DNA from: Telmatactis stephensoni
Taxonomy: Eukaryota > Cnidaria > Anthozoa > Actiniaria > Isophelliidae
Length of the DNA: 64,000 nt
Reading direction: 5' to 3'
NCBI GenBank assembly: GCA_029948255.1
Contig: JALIZF010001707.1
Location: 496,001-560,000 of the forward strand
Shown one piece after another: positions 35,324 to 48,400 of the stretch (its first letter is position 1; the number at the start of each line of letters is the position of its first letter). Made by a program: the position numbers and the translations under genes. Under the pieces are notes generated by a model. That model saw only the letters and a list, made by a program, of their open reading frames with translations. It was not told the DNA's origin and did not search any database.

Positions 35324-36302
35324 ATAGAATGATGGGTCTATACCTTTGATTTGTAACATATGCTGCGAAGAAGATCAAGCTTATTTCACCACTAGATACA
35401 GAAAGCTAACGAAGCTACGATCGCAGATATAATGCTATCATATAAAACCTAAGCAAATACGTCATCACCTGTGCAAAATGACGGATTTGACAGACTAGTT
35501 GTAATCTGGTCAGTAAGTTTAATTGGGAGGGCGGACACCTGGGCTCGTTATCCGTAATGCATTTTTGATAAAAGATAAACATGAAGAAATATCTGAGGTC
35601 TGGAGAAAGATCGCAGTATAAGTTTCCACGTGCCGATTTGGCAGACGTTTTTTACCTAAGTATGAGATATTCACTTACCCAGATTTGCTTGTATTTCAAA
35701 ACTATAAAAGATATAAGCGTCAACAGCCGAACGATATCACACGCCATTAGTTTTACGAACTAACAGTCATCTCAAGCAGGTCGTTTCTTCAAGAAGCACT
35801 TAACAAAAAAACTAGGATTGAGCAGCTAGCCTGAGGGATTTCCTTTCATCAAAGAGAGTTCTTTCTCAATATAAGGACCTTCTATAACTCTCTCGTTTTA
35901 ATTAGAAAACATATTGTCGTTTATGACAGTGAAAAGGGCCATGACGTACTGTGTTGCGTGTCGTGTTCCACTGAGCCCTTTGATTGGTCCTGAAGCAGTG
36001 TTGATTCTTATCCAATCAAAACTCTAATGCACCACACGACACAGTGTTGACATGCATTTCACAATCATACGAAACTGCCGGCAAGACTCGGTAAATATCG
36101 TGTAAGAGAGAGACAGGAAATGATGATTACATTTCTAGACGCTGTTTTCCAAATCAAATTATTATTCCTGTCCCTATTTTAGGCCTGTTCTCGAAAATTC
36201 GTACTCGACGAGATCGGATGAATATTGATGTTATCAATATTTACCTTCGCGTTTATTGAAATCATTCAGTAAAATCTAAATGCTAGAACTTTTACACATT
36301 AA

Positions 36303-36476
36303 GAAAAAAAGAAAAGAAAAGAAAAGAAAAGAAAAGAAAAGAAAAGAAAAGAAAAGAAAAGAAAAGAAAAGAAAAGAAAAGAAAAGAAAAGAAAAGAAAA
36401 GAAAAGAAAAGAAAAGAAAAGAAAAGAAAAGAAAAGAAAAGAAAAGAAAAGAAAAGAAAAGAAAAGAAAAGAATTG
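36303..36476. repeat. (GAAAA)n pentanucleotide array
   Basis: About 35 near-perfect units. It produces the Lys-Glu and Phe-Leu-Ser open frames on the two strands, which are not genes. Confidence 0.95.
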
Positions 36477-36956
36477 AAAAGAAAAGAATTGAATTGAAAA
36501 CATAAAAACCGAGTCGGTTTTTAATATCGATTTGAAACAAAAGTGATGTCAGTACAACGCTACAAATCAACTAAAGTCCATTTATGAAACCACAGACAGT
36601 AATACTTTATTTCTGTGCAGTATTTACGTTGTCTTTTTGATACAAAAGAGAAATATAAATAGCTAAAATATTTTTTACAAGGACAACGCGATCACAGAAA
36701 AATAATTATTCCTGTTCCGCAAGACCAGACATAGGCTAAGAGTAATTTATCTTTTGAACAATTATTTAACGTACCCTCTTTGGCCTAATACTCAGACCTA
36801 ATGAAGATGTTTGATACATATTTTACAAGGACTTTCCTGGCGGAGTGTAACACTCGAAAAGCAGGAGATCCAAATCGTAATATCGTCTATAAACACCACA
36901 GGCCACAACTTATCGGGTCCGATATCCTGAAGGTTTATGGGTGCCTGGGTGGCTGG

Positions 36957-37340
36957 GTTTATAGTATACAAGCTGTATCCATCCCTCCCCTCCCACCTAA
37001 ACATGCTTGTACTACAAGAGTAGAGATAACTACTGTCCATTAAGTTTGTCCATTTTATAGGGAGAGGAAGAAGAAGTTTTTATATTGTACGCAAGCCGTA
37101 TCCATCCCTCCCCTCCCACCTAAACATGCTTGTACTACAAGAGTGGAGATAACTACTGTCCATTAAGTTTGTCCATTTTATAGGGAGAGGGAGAAGAGGT
37201 ATTTATTGTACGTAAGCCGTATCCATCCCTCACTTCTTCACTAGCTAGTGAGGTATTACAAAGGTGTAAAAGTGTAAACTGCTCTCCATTTAGTTTGCTC
37301 ATTTTATAGTGAGAGGAGGAGCGGCATTTATAGTATTCAA
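36957..37340. repeat. Satellite-like tandem repeat, 120-126 bp unit (part 1)
   Basis: Three units with RCTGTATCCATCCCTCCCC, AAACATGCTTGTACTACAAG and CTGTCCATTAAGTTTGTCC, period about 123 bases. A fourth unit is found at 38,451-38,575 beyond a 945-bp insertion and a tRNA-like segment. Confidence 0.85.
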
Positions 37341-37349
37341 GCAATACTC

Positions 37350-37437
37350 ATCACAAGGGACAAGGATGGCATAGATGTTTAGTGTGCGTCCGTACTTCCA
37401 TGCAAGAGGTCCGAGTTCAATTCCCAGTGGCCCGCAT
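37350..37437 (+). mobile_element. tRNA-like sequence (SINE head or decayed tRNA)
   Basis: GATGGCATAGATGTTTAGTG...GAGGTCCGAGTTCAATTCCC resembles A and B boxes, with an AAGGAT...ATCCTT pair at the ends. The cloverleaf is imperfect, so I do not call a functional tRNA. Confidence 0.45.
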
Positions 37438-37499
37438 CCTTGTTTTGACTTCTTTTCTTTCCATGTAGTTTTAACGAACGCTTTAGGTGGGGATATATA

Positions 37500-38444
37500 G
37501 AGGGTCTCAATGGGGTTAAGCGTGAGTCGTGAAACGCTTAAAAAATTAACCGTGAGTCGTGAAAATTCGAAAAAAGTAATCGTGAGCCGTGAATAATTTT
37601 TGTAGCATGAGCCGTGATTTTCATTTTTTATAGTGCATTTAAGTGATCTAAAGTCTAGGTGAACTTTCCTGTGGCGCTGGGGCGTGAGACCAATGACATT
37701 TGAGCGTTACCTAGGTCTTCCTGGGCGAGTTGACTAGGCGTCAGCCAGGCGCTCATGATCACTGTCACTCTTGGTGGTCTTTGTCCAGGCGTCTCAGTTT
37801 TTACTCTCCTCAGTGTGTCAGTGATTGACTAACTTGTGTAATTCGCCGTGTGATAGTTTTTGCTTCGACTTGTACTTGTACTCGAATACTTAGAAAACTC
37901 TTGTGTTTATAAGACCATGTCCGTCATAAGAGACATGGTAAGCTTCTATCGGACGGGTGAAGAGAAGCCCTGTGAGCGGTATAAGGTCCATTTAAAGATT
38001 AATGACCAATTCTGACGAATTTAATTTTAATAACTAACTAGACGCATCATCGTGATTGTTCATATTACGTAAATGCATAGTCTTTACTAATTTATGGCAG
38101 TCGCTAAGGCCCAAGAGTGTTTGAAAACACTGTCAAGCGAAAGGTAAGCTATACGCCACGAGTTGATCGTCAGCTGCCAAGTAACATATCAACGAAGATC
38201 TGGAAGTTGGAACGTAGTAATAAAGTTTTAAAATGTATTAACATTTTTGCCAAAGAGACAAGCAGCCAAAAAGAAACAGCAATTCAATTCAAAACGAATT
38301 TTTTTCTTCGTGCTATATCGGAAATTCTTCAAAACGCTTAAGTTAACCGTGATTCGGAAAAATTAACCGTGAGTCGTGAAAAAGCGATTTTTTTAAGCGT
38401 GAGTCGTGACTGATACCCCCCCCCCCCCCCCCATTGAGACCCTC
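37500..38444. mobile_element. GAGGGTCTC-family transposon, long copy
   Basis: 945 bp with termini GAGGGTCTCAATGGGG and the complementary right end CCATTGAGACCCTC, flanked by the 6-bp repeat tatata on both sides. Just inside each end are tandem CGTGAGTCGTGAA motifs. An internal frame (38,117-38,341, 74 codons) shows no family I recognise. It interrupts the 123-bp satellite. A shorter copy is at 54,159-54,561. Confidence 0.85.
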
Positions 38445-38450
38445 TATATA

Positions 38451-38575
38451 CTGTCCATTTAGTTTTTCATATTTCATTGGGAGAGGGGAGAGGTATTTAT
38501 GGAATGCAATATGTAGCCGTCCATCCCCTCTCCTCTTAACATAAGCGGGAATAACTACTGCACAATCAAATTCTT
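38451..38575. repeat. Satellite-like tandem repeat (part 2, after insertion)
   Basis: CTGTCCATTTAGTTTTTCAT...GGGAGAGG...GCCGTCCATCCCCTC continues the unit interrupted at 37.5 kb. Confidence 0.75.
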
Positions 38576-38637
38576 CCTTTGTTAGTAGAGGTATTTGTTA
38601 GCTTGCTTCTTCTCGCTTTTTTTGAGGATTTGCATAT

Positions 38638-38795
38638 TGGTTGGTTGGTTGGTTGGTTGGTTGGTTGGTTGGTTGGTTGGTTGGTTGAGTCAAGTATTCG
38701 ACAAAGCTCACCATGCTATTTGGTTGGTTGGTTGGTTGGTTGGTTGGTTGGTTGGTTGGTTGAGTCAAGTATTCGACAAAGCTCACCATGCTATA
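38638..38795. repeat. (TTGG)n block duplicated with a 37-bp tag
   Basis: A run of TTGG followed by TTGAGTCAAGTATTCGACAA...CATGCTAT appears twice in tandem. Confidence 0.9.
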
Positions 38796-39060
38796 TAAAC
38801 TTTTAGTATCACCACCTGGAACTTACAGGAAATGGTTTTTCGTTCCGATCCATTATCGAGATTTTACTGTATATTTTCTTTTCCATATCGTTCATTTTAA
38901 GAATTTTAGCCAACGGCCGGTCCAAATGATCAGGACCAATGCAACACAAAGAAACCATGTAAAAATGCATCTTCACTTTTTACAAATATGAGCGCTTCAA
39001 ACGAGTCGTTTAATGGAATGAAGTTTACTAGTACCCATGCGCAAAGATCTGGACCATATA

Positions 39061-39672
39061 GACAAGGCGCATTTTCGAAAAATCGGATACCTGAGGCATT
39101 TTGGGGTAGAAGCTGGTAACATAACTATTCTAAACTAATTTTTCAGCTGAATCCGAATATGACTGTTACCAAGACGTATTCTGCAATTTTATACGTGTAA
39201 ATGACGTATTTTGTGAATTGCTACAGTCATTTCATACTAACGGCTTTTTCATGTAATTCCAAAAGTTTCCAAACTTAAAAACAATGACCATAGCTGGAAA
39301 GAGCACATAAACATCAGTAAAACTGTGAAGTTTGAAGGATATAAGTTGAAAAATCAAGGAGATACGAATTTTCAAAAATCGAAATTTGTTTGTATCTCTT
39401 GTTTTCATACAAAATTTCATTTTTTGAAAATTCGTATCTCCTTGATTTTGCAACTGATATCCTTCAAACTTCACAGTTTTACTGATTTTTATGTGCTCTT
39501 TCCAGATATGGTAATTATCATTTACACGTATAAGATTGCAGAATACGTCTTGGTAACAGTCATATTCGCATTCAGCATGAAAAATTAGTTTAGAATAGTT
39601 ATGTTACCAGCCTCTACCCCAAAATGCCTTCTGCACTTTTTGCGATCGACTTTTTCAGTTTTGCACCTTGTC
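39061..39672. mobile_element. Foldback element, GACAAGG family, copy B
   Basis: 612 bp, same termini (GACAAGGCGC...GCACCTTGTC), TA on both sides. It is shorter than copy A through a deletion of about 90 bases in the right arm (around 39,515). Confidence 0.88.
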
Positions 39673-40847
39673 TAATACTTAACTACGTACTTCTCCAGAA
39701 TGTCAAGTTAAGGCTTTGCTATTTAAACAAGTTGAAATTTTAAAAGCATGCAGTATCAATGACAATCGAAGCTTTTTGTGTATTTGCTGGGTTTCATCCA
39801 TTCCTTTGGGAATCAAAAGACAGTGAAGCGGTAGTCATGATGGACGAACAAACAATAGACACTAATGAGAAATCTTTTGTTGAAGTTCATCCAAGATGGC
39901 TGCCGTGATGTCACATGCAACCCAAGAATAGATGGAAGTAATTCCAAAGTCTGGGGCCAAAAAACAACAACAATACTTTAACTCTCCCCTGAGAAATGAG
40001 CACTTTTCTTAAGCAAAACTTGTTATTTGTTTGTCCCTCACGTTGGTAATATCACTATGCGTCAATGTTAAATTTCAATTTTCACTTATATTAGAAAATG
40101 TGGACGAACCATTATACCAGTCTCAAATGTTTCCATTTCTCATTTGCTCGAGCATACATCTAGGCGACTTCACTTCAAATTAATACGCGGGATTGCGTTC
40201 GCGCAATTCACGAGAAAGGAAAGCCGAACATTGTTTACTGAATTCAAAAAAAACTTTGAAATATTTGATAAAAGCTTTTATCATGCATACTCGTGTTTTG
40301 CACGTACGAAGGTTTGTTTACAAAATGATGAAAACAATGGGTGACGTAGCACGGAAACTCACCTTTAAAGTTAAAACCAATTGTGTAAAGAAAACACTCC
40401 GCTTGTTTGATGTGGCTCCTAAATCCACATTCAAAGTTAGGGGTAAATTGCAAATTTGTGATATATAAAGGACAAATGTAATTAAACTACATAGTTACTC
40501 ATGAAAACCGGAAATATTTTTGTCTAGTAATTTTTGCTTAAAAAACATTCTCAAGAGAATATCAAAAAGAATAAGATCTTTGACATCTATGTGGCTCCCC
40601 CCTTGGTGTTATAGATATGTGACTTTTACTTAAGTGTAGATTAAAAAGCATATAAGTAAAAAAACTGGTAGCTAAATGCAGCAACCGGCACTATCAACAA
40701 AATGGACCGGCTTTTAGCGACAGGATAACTAGTTAGAGTTCCGAACCGGTTGAAATTTGAACTTTCGCCTTAAATTTGACGATACGCATCGGAAATTAGT
40801 AGTTCTTAGACAAACAGATATTCAATTTACCTACACAGAAAGCACGA

Positions 40848-41010
40848 ACTATAGTGGACCTCTATAAAGCGGACCCCAAAGCGACAAAGAAAAGTGTCCG
40901 TATTACAGAGGTGTTCGTTTTACTAGAGGGCTTTTTACAAGGAAATATAAGGCCTGTCCGTTATAAAGAGGTGTCGGTATAGAGAAGTCTGTAAGGAGAG
41001 CTTTTACTGT
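40848..41010. repeat. TATAGAGGTGTCCG-type repeat
   Basis: Clustered words CTCTATAAAGCGGAC, GTGTCCGTATTACAGAGGTG, GTCCGTTATAAAGAGGTGTC. Similar clusters are near 48,240-48,400 and 56,010-56,070. Confidence 0.6.
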
Positions 41011-41224
41011 AATTTGAAAATCGGTTAATTTGTTTTTCAACAGAAACTTTAATGTCTCGGACTTTCCGCCATTTCTAATGCAAACCCATTTCCTAGGTAT
41101 CATTTTTAATTCACTAGCAAATGGCTGTATACAACTAAATCATGATCGATCTGTCTTTGTGAAGATTGAGAAAACAAGGGTCTATTTTGTTCGTGACTGA
41201 TTTTCAAAACAATTTCTAAAAAAG

Positions 41225-41310
41225 GAAAAATGGAAATCTGTAACACCGTGTAAAAATAAAAAAGATTACTTACATTTTCGAGACTTGGTCCTTCCCCAGG
41301 GTAAAAGAAA
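41225..41310. repeat. Fragment of the TAACACCGTGTA foldback family
   Basis: GGAAATCTGTAACACCGTGTAAAAA...ACTTACATTTTCGAGACTTGGTCC matches one arm of the element at 19,062-19,215. Confidence 0.5.
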
Positions 41311-42346
41311 GCAAAACATATATCAAAACATATATCAACAACTTACAATTTTTTTAAGAACCATTATATGGCAATTTAGATTTCTAAAGAAAAATATACA
41401 TACCAAAAAAATACGTTATTTCAGATCTTAGGTCGAAATCTTTCAGAAGTACCAAATAATAATGATGCTAGCTTTTTTCTGAGTTAGAACATTACCAAAT
41501 GTAGGTCTACTTAAATTATGAAAATACATATTTTTAGAAATTTTAACCTCTAATTCATTGATGTTCAAATGGCAATCGCGTCAGTGAAATTGGTGTAATT
41601 ATTGATGTTGGTAATTGGTGTATCACAAACACAAATGCGATTCTATTTTCTCGCAAATCTAAATCAAGGTAATATACTATCAAAATTTTAGTTATTCTAA
41701 GTAGTACATTTTGAAGATATTAAATGAATTTTTGTTTAATTTCCTCTTTTATTTCATTCTTTTCACTTCTTTCTCTCACTTCGTCTTCTATATTTACTTT
41801 TCTTTTAAGAACTACTGCTAAGGTATAACCCAGATTAACGGAATGCATTCATTATGTTCATTCTATAAGAATCCAAAATGACTGAATGAGAATCATTAAG
41901 ACTGTCCTCAAAACCTACACCCGAATTATCACTCGTCATTTGTTCAAATCAAATTTATATGAACATAATTTAACCAAGCTTTCAGATAACTACAATCCCA
42001 GTAGGGGAGTAAGAGTTCAAACGTACCGAATGTCAATATACATAATACCGTAGTAAAATAGGAATTATACAAAAACTAGCTCATTTTTCAAACTACGTCG
42101 CCTAAATGAATACAAAAACAACCCAATATAACTCAGTTAGTGATGGTGTCATCGTTTGGTATTATCCCTTCATTATTTAAAAGTTAATAAATCAAAAAAT
42201 TCACGACGAAAGGATGCACAAAATAAAATGGAAATTGATGAGAATTTGAGCTTTGAGCTTTTTATGAAAAACACGTTCAAATAAATTGGAGATTGTGTCA
42301 ATGATCTTATTTATCCCTTTATATTTTAAGAGACAATAAATCTTAC

Positions 42347-42546
42347 GGTGATGTCGCCAAAACGATTTTCCGCGCAGCAAATGTTGCTCGTAAAGTTTAT
42401 GCCACGAAATACGAAACGCAATATTATTGCTTAGTGAAAAAGTTGCAAATGTTTGATATGAATTTAAAAGAATAACGCAGAATTATCAAGTTGACCAAGT
42501 GTTGCACGGAAAATCGTTTTTGCGAATCGATCCGTGTAACATCACC
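42347..42546. mobile_element. Foldback MITE, GGTGATGT ends
   Basis: Left arm GGTGATGTCGCCAAAACGATTTTCCGCGCAGC and right arm TTGCACGGAAAATCGTTTTTGCG...AACATCACC pair. 200 bp, no ORF. Confidence 0.7.
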
Positions 42547-45500
42547 TACACTAACAGCGCGGACAAGGTATATAAAAGAGCAAAAAGATTATGCAAACAA
42601 TATATTATTACGTATTCCTCAGTAGACAAGAAAAGAGGTGGCTAGCTAGGGTGCCTGCGATTTTTACAATGCAAACAAATTAAAGTTTAAGGATATTCCA
42701 GGCTACTATTTTCCTATACCCCTCAGTTTTTGGCGAAAGTTAATAAATCACAAGCACACCCAAAATTAAAGTTTACTTTTGTGTAAGCTTTGGGCTATTT
42801 TTTCAGAAGGTTTCCTCGTAACACCGAGTAAATAAAAATACACAAAAGTAAAACACTTTGTTTGTATAATAAAAACTTAAAAAAACTGTCTGAGTCAGTC
42901 GCCGAATGAATTTTTCCACAGTTAAACATTTCGCAAAGAAACGGTATCTTTGTAAGTTAACGAAGATTTTGAAGTTTAATTCGATCCTAACCCTGCCCCC
43001 TTGGGATAACTTTCTTACTATAAGAGCAAACAAGCGTTTTGGGACTGAGTTATTTTCCTGCTCTGATATCTTTTTGTGTGACAGAAAGATGAATACGATT
43101 GCAATAATAATGGACTTTCGAGATATCAAGATGAGGTCCTTTACAGTTAGATATATTGGCAAACAAGTCACGACATCGAAAGCCCACATTAAAGACTCAA
43201 AAAATATAATAATAGCAGATCAAAAGAATTATAGTATTAGAACGCTTCGTATAACAAGAAAACAAATATACAACATCGACTGGGAATTTCCATAAAGATA
43301 AAAAGTTATAGACTACTTGTCCAGCTTATTTTAGAACCGAAGTGAGCTATTAAAATAAAATTAGCTTGTTGTCTTTATTTCGTGAGCCGCCGAAACGATA
43401 CCTAAACGGATTAAAACTCAAAACCAACTTAAAAATCTAGGATTATTGTTTCATCTTCCCAAAGCACTTAAAAAATTGAAAGATATCCTAAGTTGTTGTT
43501 TTAGACACAAAACATACGGGCGTTTGGAAAAAAAAATGATAAAGTCCACCCAGATTTCAACTCGGATTTCAGTCGAAGTTACAGTGAAATACAATTATCA
43601 ATTTCAGTTTTCAATGTCCTGATTTTCGGATGACAATCTTAGATTGTGTTCCGAGATGCGCGAGGAAATTTTTGAATATTCAGAAATTAAGGGCGACAAT
43701 TTCCGGAGCTCATCTATATTTTCTTGTTCTTTTCTCCCTTTTTTCCCTCTCTTCTTTTCTTGTCCGAAAAACAATTCTCTAGACTTTTCTACTCTGAAAA
43801 CAATTTCCTAATCGATAATATATTACAAAAGTCAAATTTTACTGAAAGTGTTTGTTCTAGATGATCTTGAGGAGGATGGGTGATACGAATACAAGTAAAC
43901 CTTTCAGACGTTCAAATATTGCGAAACAGAGATAAAATTGTGGACGTTTTATTTGAGAACTACATTTCCCGTTATTGCACAAGAAAAATCCTTATGAAAA
44001 TGACCTTGAAATATCTATATTGTAATTGCTTGACGGAGTTGATATGCCAAAGATTCTAGATAGGATTCTGGACGTCAAAGAAAAAGCAAGATAAATACAT
44101 TAGTATTGAGGCCTTTTTATTCAGTGTCATCATTGAGACTTCATTGAGGAAATGTCTGAGTTTCTTATCTCAGAATTAACCAAAATACACAAATATGCCA
44201 TGGACGTTTTATTCACGCTTACATTTTCGTAACTTTTGTTGGCCTTTAGATGCATTTCATTACTTTACTTTCCATAATTTCCATTCTTTACCAGTTACCA
44301 AGAAATCAAATAGAATTTACTTCCTGATGAAATCAGTGAAAATCCTTTTATAAACATGTGTTTGATTTTAAAGCCTTTTATTTTTTCCACAAAAGTTAGG
44401 CTTAATTTGTATATATATCATTGTCTACGCTTAAGATCACTCTTGAATTTGCTTTAAAATAGAAAACAAATTTGAAGAAAGTACACAAAGGAGAGCTGTT
44501 CTGACATAAGAGCCTTTCAAACTCTGCCATTTTTGTTTTTGCTTTGCTTATCATTGACATCGGTAGGCAGAATTTGTCGATTGTGTTTTGCACTCGTTCG
44601 AATACTGAAGTTTTTCGACTTGTTACAACGAAAAGAAAATTACAAAGACGAGAGAAAATTGTCAAAAGAAAAAAAAATTACACTAAAAATTCCCATTATA
44701 CCGGATGTCAAAGAAATCTTTACAAAAAAACAAAGTCTTGTAGATTAACTAATGGCACGACATGAAAGCAATCAGTTGACAATCAAACGAGATATGAAAG
44801 TTTCTTCTTACCTTTAAAAAGGTGCACAATTTTTTTCTTTGCTTGTAGCTTGGTCTTGAGTTGGGTTTAATCCCTTACGCTAGCGATATACCATAGTGCG
44901 ATATCCAAATCCTCTGAAGTCTTAAAGAGAGAAAGTCGTAATAAACCATCAATCATAAAGTAAGGATTTTAGCCAGGCGTCTATCAGTGACTTGACACTA
45001 AGTCCCTGATACGATCTTAATTGAACATATCAACTATGGAAAAAACAAACTTAGAAGATGTACACGGATGATTTTTATCGCGTTTGAAGTCCCGCCTACG
45101 TGCGCTCAGACGGGGCAGATTTCTTTCATTCTATACTACTTCCCATTTTTTAAGAAAAAAATCAACATTCCATGCCATCCATTCATTCCATTCTCAAGTT
45201 AACTTTATATGGGTAGGAGAGCGGAAGTGGAATGATTATTAATTGTTCTGGAATAATAAAAGAAGTCAATGTTCTCTTAATGAATTAGTAATGTGAATAT
45301 AATTAGTTCTTCTCACTGTCTGATAGGAAACTGGATTGTGACTCTTGACATCATGACGTCATGTATGCGCAAGCATCTTTGATTCATTATTTATCTCCTT
45401 AGAACAATCTAATATGCATGAAATCACCCTTAGGGAGTTACCATTATGGCGTTACTTTGTTTGAGGATGATTTCGATCTGGCATCGAAACCATTATTCCT

Positions 45501-48096
45501 CTTATGCATCTCTTTATGGAAGAAATATCCGACCTGATCCGGAAAAAAGGCGCGTTTTTCTTGAGTATTGACTTGATGACGTCATAAAATGTCTGCAGCG
45601 AAATGATTGGTACAAAGGCTTTGGAAAGTGCATGCTCGATATTGTACATGCTCGATGTTGTGGTGACAGAAGAAAAGTATCAAAAACTAAAATTATTTCT
45701 GATTTAGAAAAATAGACTGATTTCCCCTTGGCTTGACACTAGGTTGGACAATTGAAGTTAGTTGAAATTATTATAAACTGAAAAATTGACTATATATCAT
45801 TGTCCATAAATCACTGATAATTATGATCATCAATTTGTGCTTATCTTGTAGAAATCTTGCATAAGGATATTGTAATTTTGAACATATAGACAAAGGTTTC
45901 GTGTAGCATAGCTTCCGAACCGCTCTCGAGTTAGATGATTTTGGTTTTTAACCAGGCGTTAATCGAAATAAGGTGCATACACGTGTACTGTGGTTTGACC
46001 GTTTTTACTGGTTTGATTTTCGTAGCATCGTTTTGCTCTCTAATCCAATTTCTTGCCTTTTAGTCACTAACATAAGCAATTAACGTACCATAAAGTTCCA
46101 AAAGAGCAAAATCGTAAATTAAGATTTTAGCTATAATATATCCAATGTAAAAAAGCAAAAACAAAAACTATGTAGCGACATGTAGCGCTTCGAAACTAAA
46201 TATTGACCTCTAAAAAATTGTAAAAAGTTTGTTTTTATATTAATGTATTTTGAGAAAACATTAAAAGAAAAGGCCAATACAATCTTACTTTTTAAAATGG
46301 CTAAAATCCTCCTGAGGTCAGGAGATTTGTGATTTTTTTATGCCCAAACTTCCATATTTCTTTAAGAAAACGCCTTACCTACTGTTGGCGGGATTTGTCT
46401 TTGGATTGAATTTTTTCAGTTTCTATAGAAACATAACTAAGTAACACAAAACAGGTAAAAAACTCTCAACTAGAACTCTTATAGGATCATCTAAATTAGT
46501 GACAAGGTTTTTCAAATGAATGCAACTTCTAAGGTACTCCATAAAATGGTTTTCTTACGAATAAAAACTATTTTACCTGAAGGGGAACTCCATTAAGTCT
46601 CTTGCCAGCCAACCAATCAACTTTGAACCCAAAATGGATGCATTTATTTGCTCAAAAGGTTGTGATATTTTGATCGTTTTCAAAACAATTGCCAAGTGTT
46701 TACGTTAGATTCCTTGGTAAGTAGTCAGGTATGGCCGGTAAAAGCCCCTTTTTGGGTGGAAATGAACATCTTTCAAAGAATAGTCTAAATTAAGTAATAA
46801 GGTCAAAATATAGATTAAATAGCTAATGACATGATGATTGGAACATTATATTGTGAACCGGAGGAAAAAGCAGACAGTTATTTGATAGGATTTTTTGGGG
46901 GAAAAACAATATCCAATGTCAATTTTCATATCCTATTTATTTTACTATTTCATTTTAGTTTTTAACTATTTGAATGGGATAAATTTTGTCTAAAGTTACA
47001 CATTCAAATGAAAAGTTGAAAAGGAACTATACAAATATCCTATTTCTGTTTTCAATGCCAAAATTGAGTATTTTCTAACATCGTAATCATCGCAACTTTA
47101 TACATATCAGATATTTACAAATATGTCCGATCTTGACGGCTTCTTAAACATACTTTTACGAACAATATGTGTCACGTGAGAAATATTTACTATTTCTATA
47201 GTTATGTCAGTTTGTAGTATGTAGTACCTGCTAACTACTGTAACTGCTAACCACATTTGTATGATTTTGAAAGCTTAAGATCACTACTTGCATATTTCTG
47301 TAGTTATTTAGACAATCTCTTGGTCATCAGATAAGTAATTTAGGTAAATTCATTATGGATGGTTGTCGACGCGAAAGTTGACACTACTTCGACAAGTACG
47401 CACACCTTTCCTATATTGTCTATATTTTTATCTTGTAAATACTGTCTACTGTATAGTGTTATTTAAATTATTGTAAGTTTGTAATATATAATTGTAAAAT
47501 GTGTACAAATAAAGAAACGTTTAAGTCTAAAACTCTAGCTAGCTGAGTCGAGTAGCTCAAAATGGAGGAGGAGGAAAAACAATTGATCCTGGAAATTATG
47601 TTCAGAATATATATCCTCATCGATCAAAAAACACGTTTTTCTACGCAGTAATATATACACAGTCAACTGACAGGTATATAGTTTGCAAAAACCTTGAACC
47701 TTTTTGAGATCTACTACATATATATGATTTTCTTGCGGAAACGATTTGTGGATGATCGATTTAATTAGCAGTGGACCTGATATAGGCGTGTATATATCAA
47801 CAAAGTCCTTAAATTGTGCTTAATTTTGCAAGGAAATCTTTGAAGTCTAAATGTAAATAAAGCATGCACAGAGATCCTCAGCCCTCATAATGCAATTAAG
47901 TACCACCCATATCCTTAACTCAATTCAAATCTTATAAATCGCTAGCTTACTTTCGCTTATTTCTAATTCTCGAGCTTTATTCGAGTGCCTTTCAAGATCC
48001 AAAGAGAAACTCTGCAAATTGCGACTATGTAGAGTCTCTAGAGAACTTTCTGCTCTGAAACCCAGTGATGTCTCTAGTAATGTTGACTCCCTTTAA
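42547..48096. other. No gene supported
   Basis: AT-rich DNA. Overlapping frames of 128 and 129 codons on opposite strands (42,803-43,295) show no recognisable domain and no splice support. A donor-like site near 44,814 on the minus strand has no convincing upstream exon. Confidence 0.4.
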
Positions 48097-48228
48097 GGGC
48101 CCGTTCACATGAGGGCAAGATGTCCCATGTAGCAGGGCTAACTCTTTTGATTTCTTTTCTCTGGGGGACACAAAACAAAAATGTTATCCCTGCTACCAGG
48201 GACAACTCGCCTTCATTTGAACGGGCTC
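48097..48228. mobile_element. MITE with GGGCCCGTTCA ends and TAA duplication
   Basis: 132 bp; left GGGCCCGTTCACATGAGGGC, right TTCATTTGAACGGGCTC; TAA at 48,094-48,096 and 48,229-48,231. A three-base TAA duplication fits PIF/Harbinger-type MITEs (inference). Confidence 0.8.
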
Positions 48229-48239
48229 TAAGACGGACA

Positions 48240-48400
48240 CCATCAGGAGCGTCAAGAGGTGTCCGCTTTAGCTACAGAGAGGTATGTATTAGAGGGAGGT
48301 AAAAAGCAGTAAATATATGTGATTTGGGCAGAAAGATACCAATCGGGGGGGGGGGGGCATTTTAAAGAGGTGTCCGCCTTATAATAGAGCGGTCTTAGGC
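48240..48400. repeat. TATAGAGGTGTCCG-type repeat
   Basis: GAGGTGTCCGCTTTAGCTACAGAGAGG and AAAGAGGTGTCCGCCTTATA flank a run of about ten G. Confidence 0.55.

Noticed and set aside
36276..36570. Lys-Glu and Phe-Leu-Ser repeat proteins
   Set aside because: Pure (GAAAA)n pentanucleotide array.
37350..37437. Functional tRNA gene
   Set aside because: The B box is plausible, but the stems do not form a good cloverleaf; treated as a SINE head or relic.
42803..43295. Opposed 128- and 129-codon frames
   Set aside because: No domain, no splice signals and AT-rich composition; the antisense pairing suggests chance.
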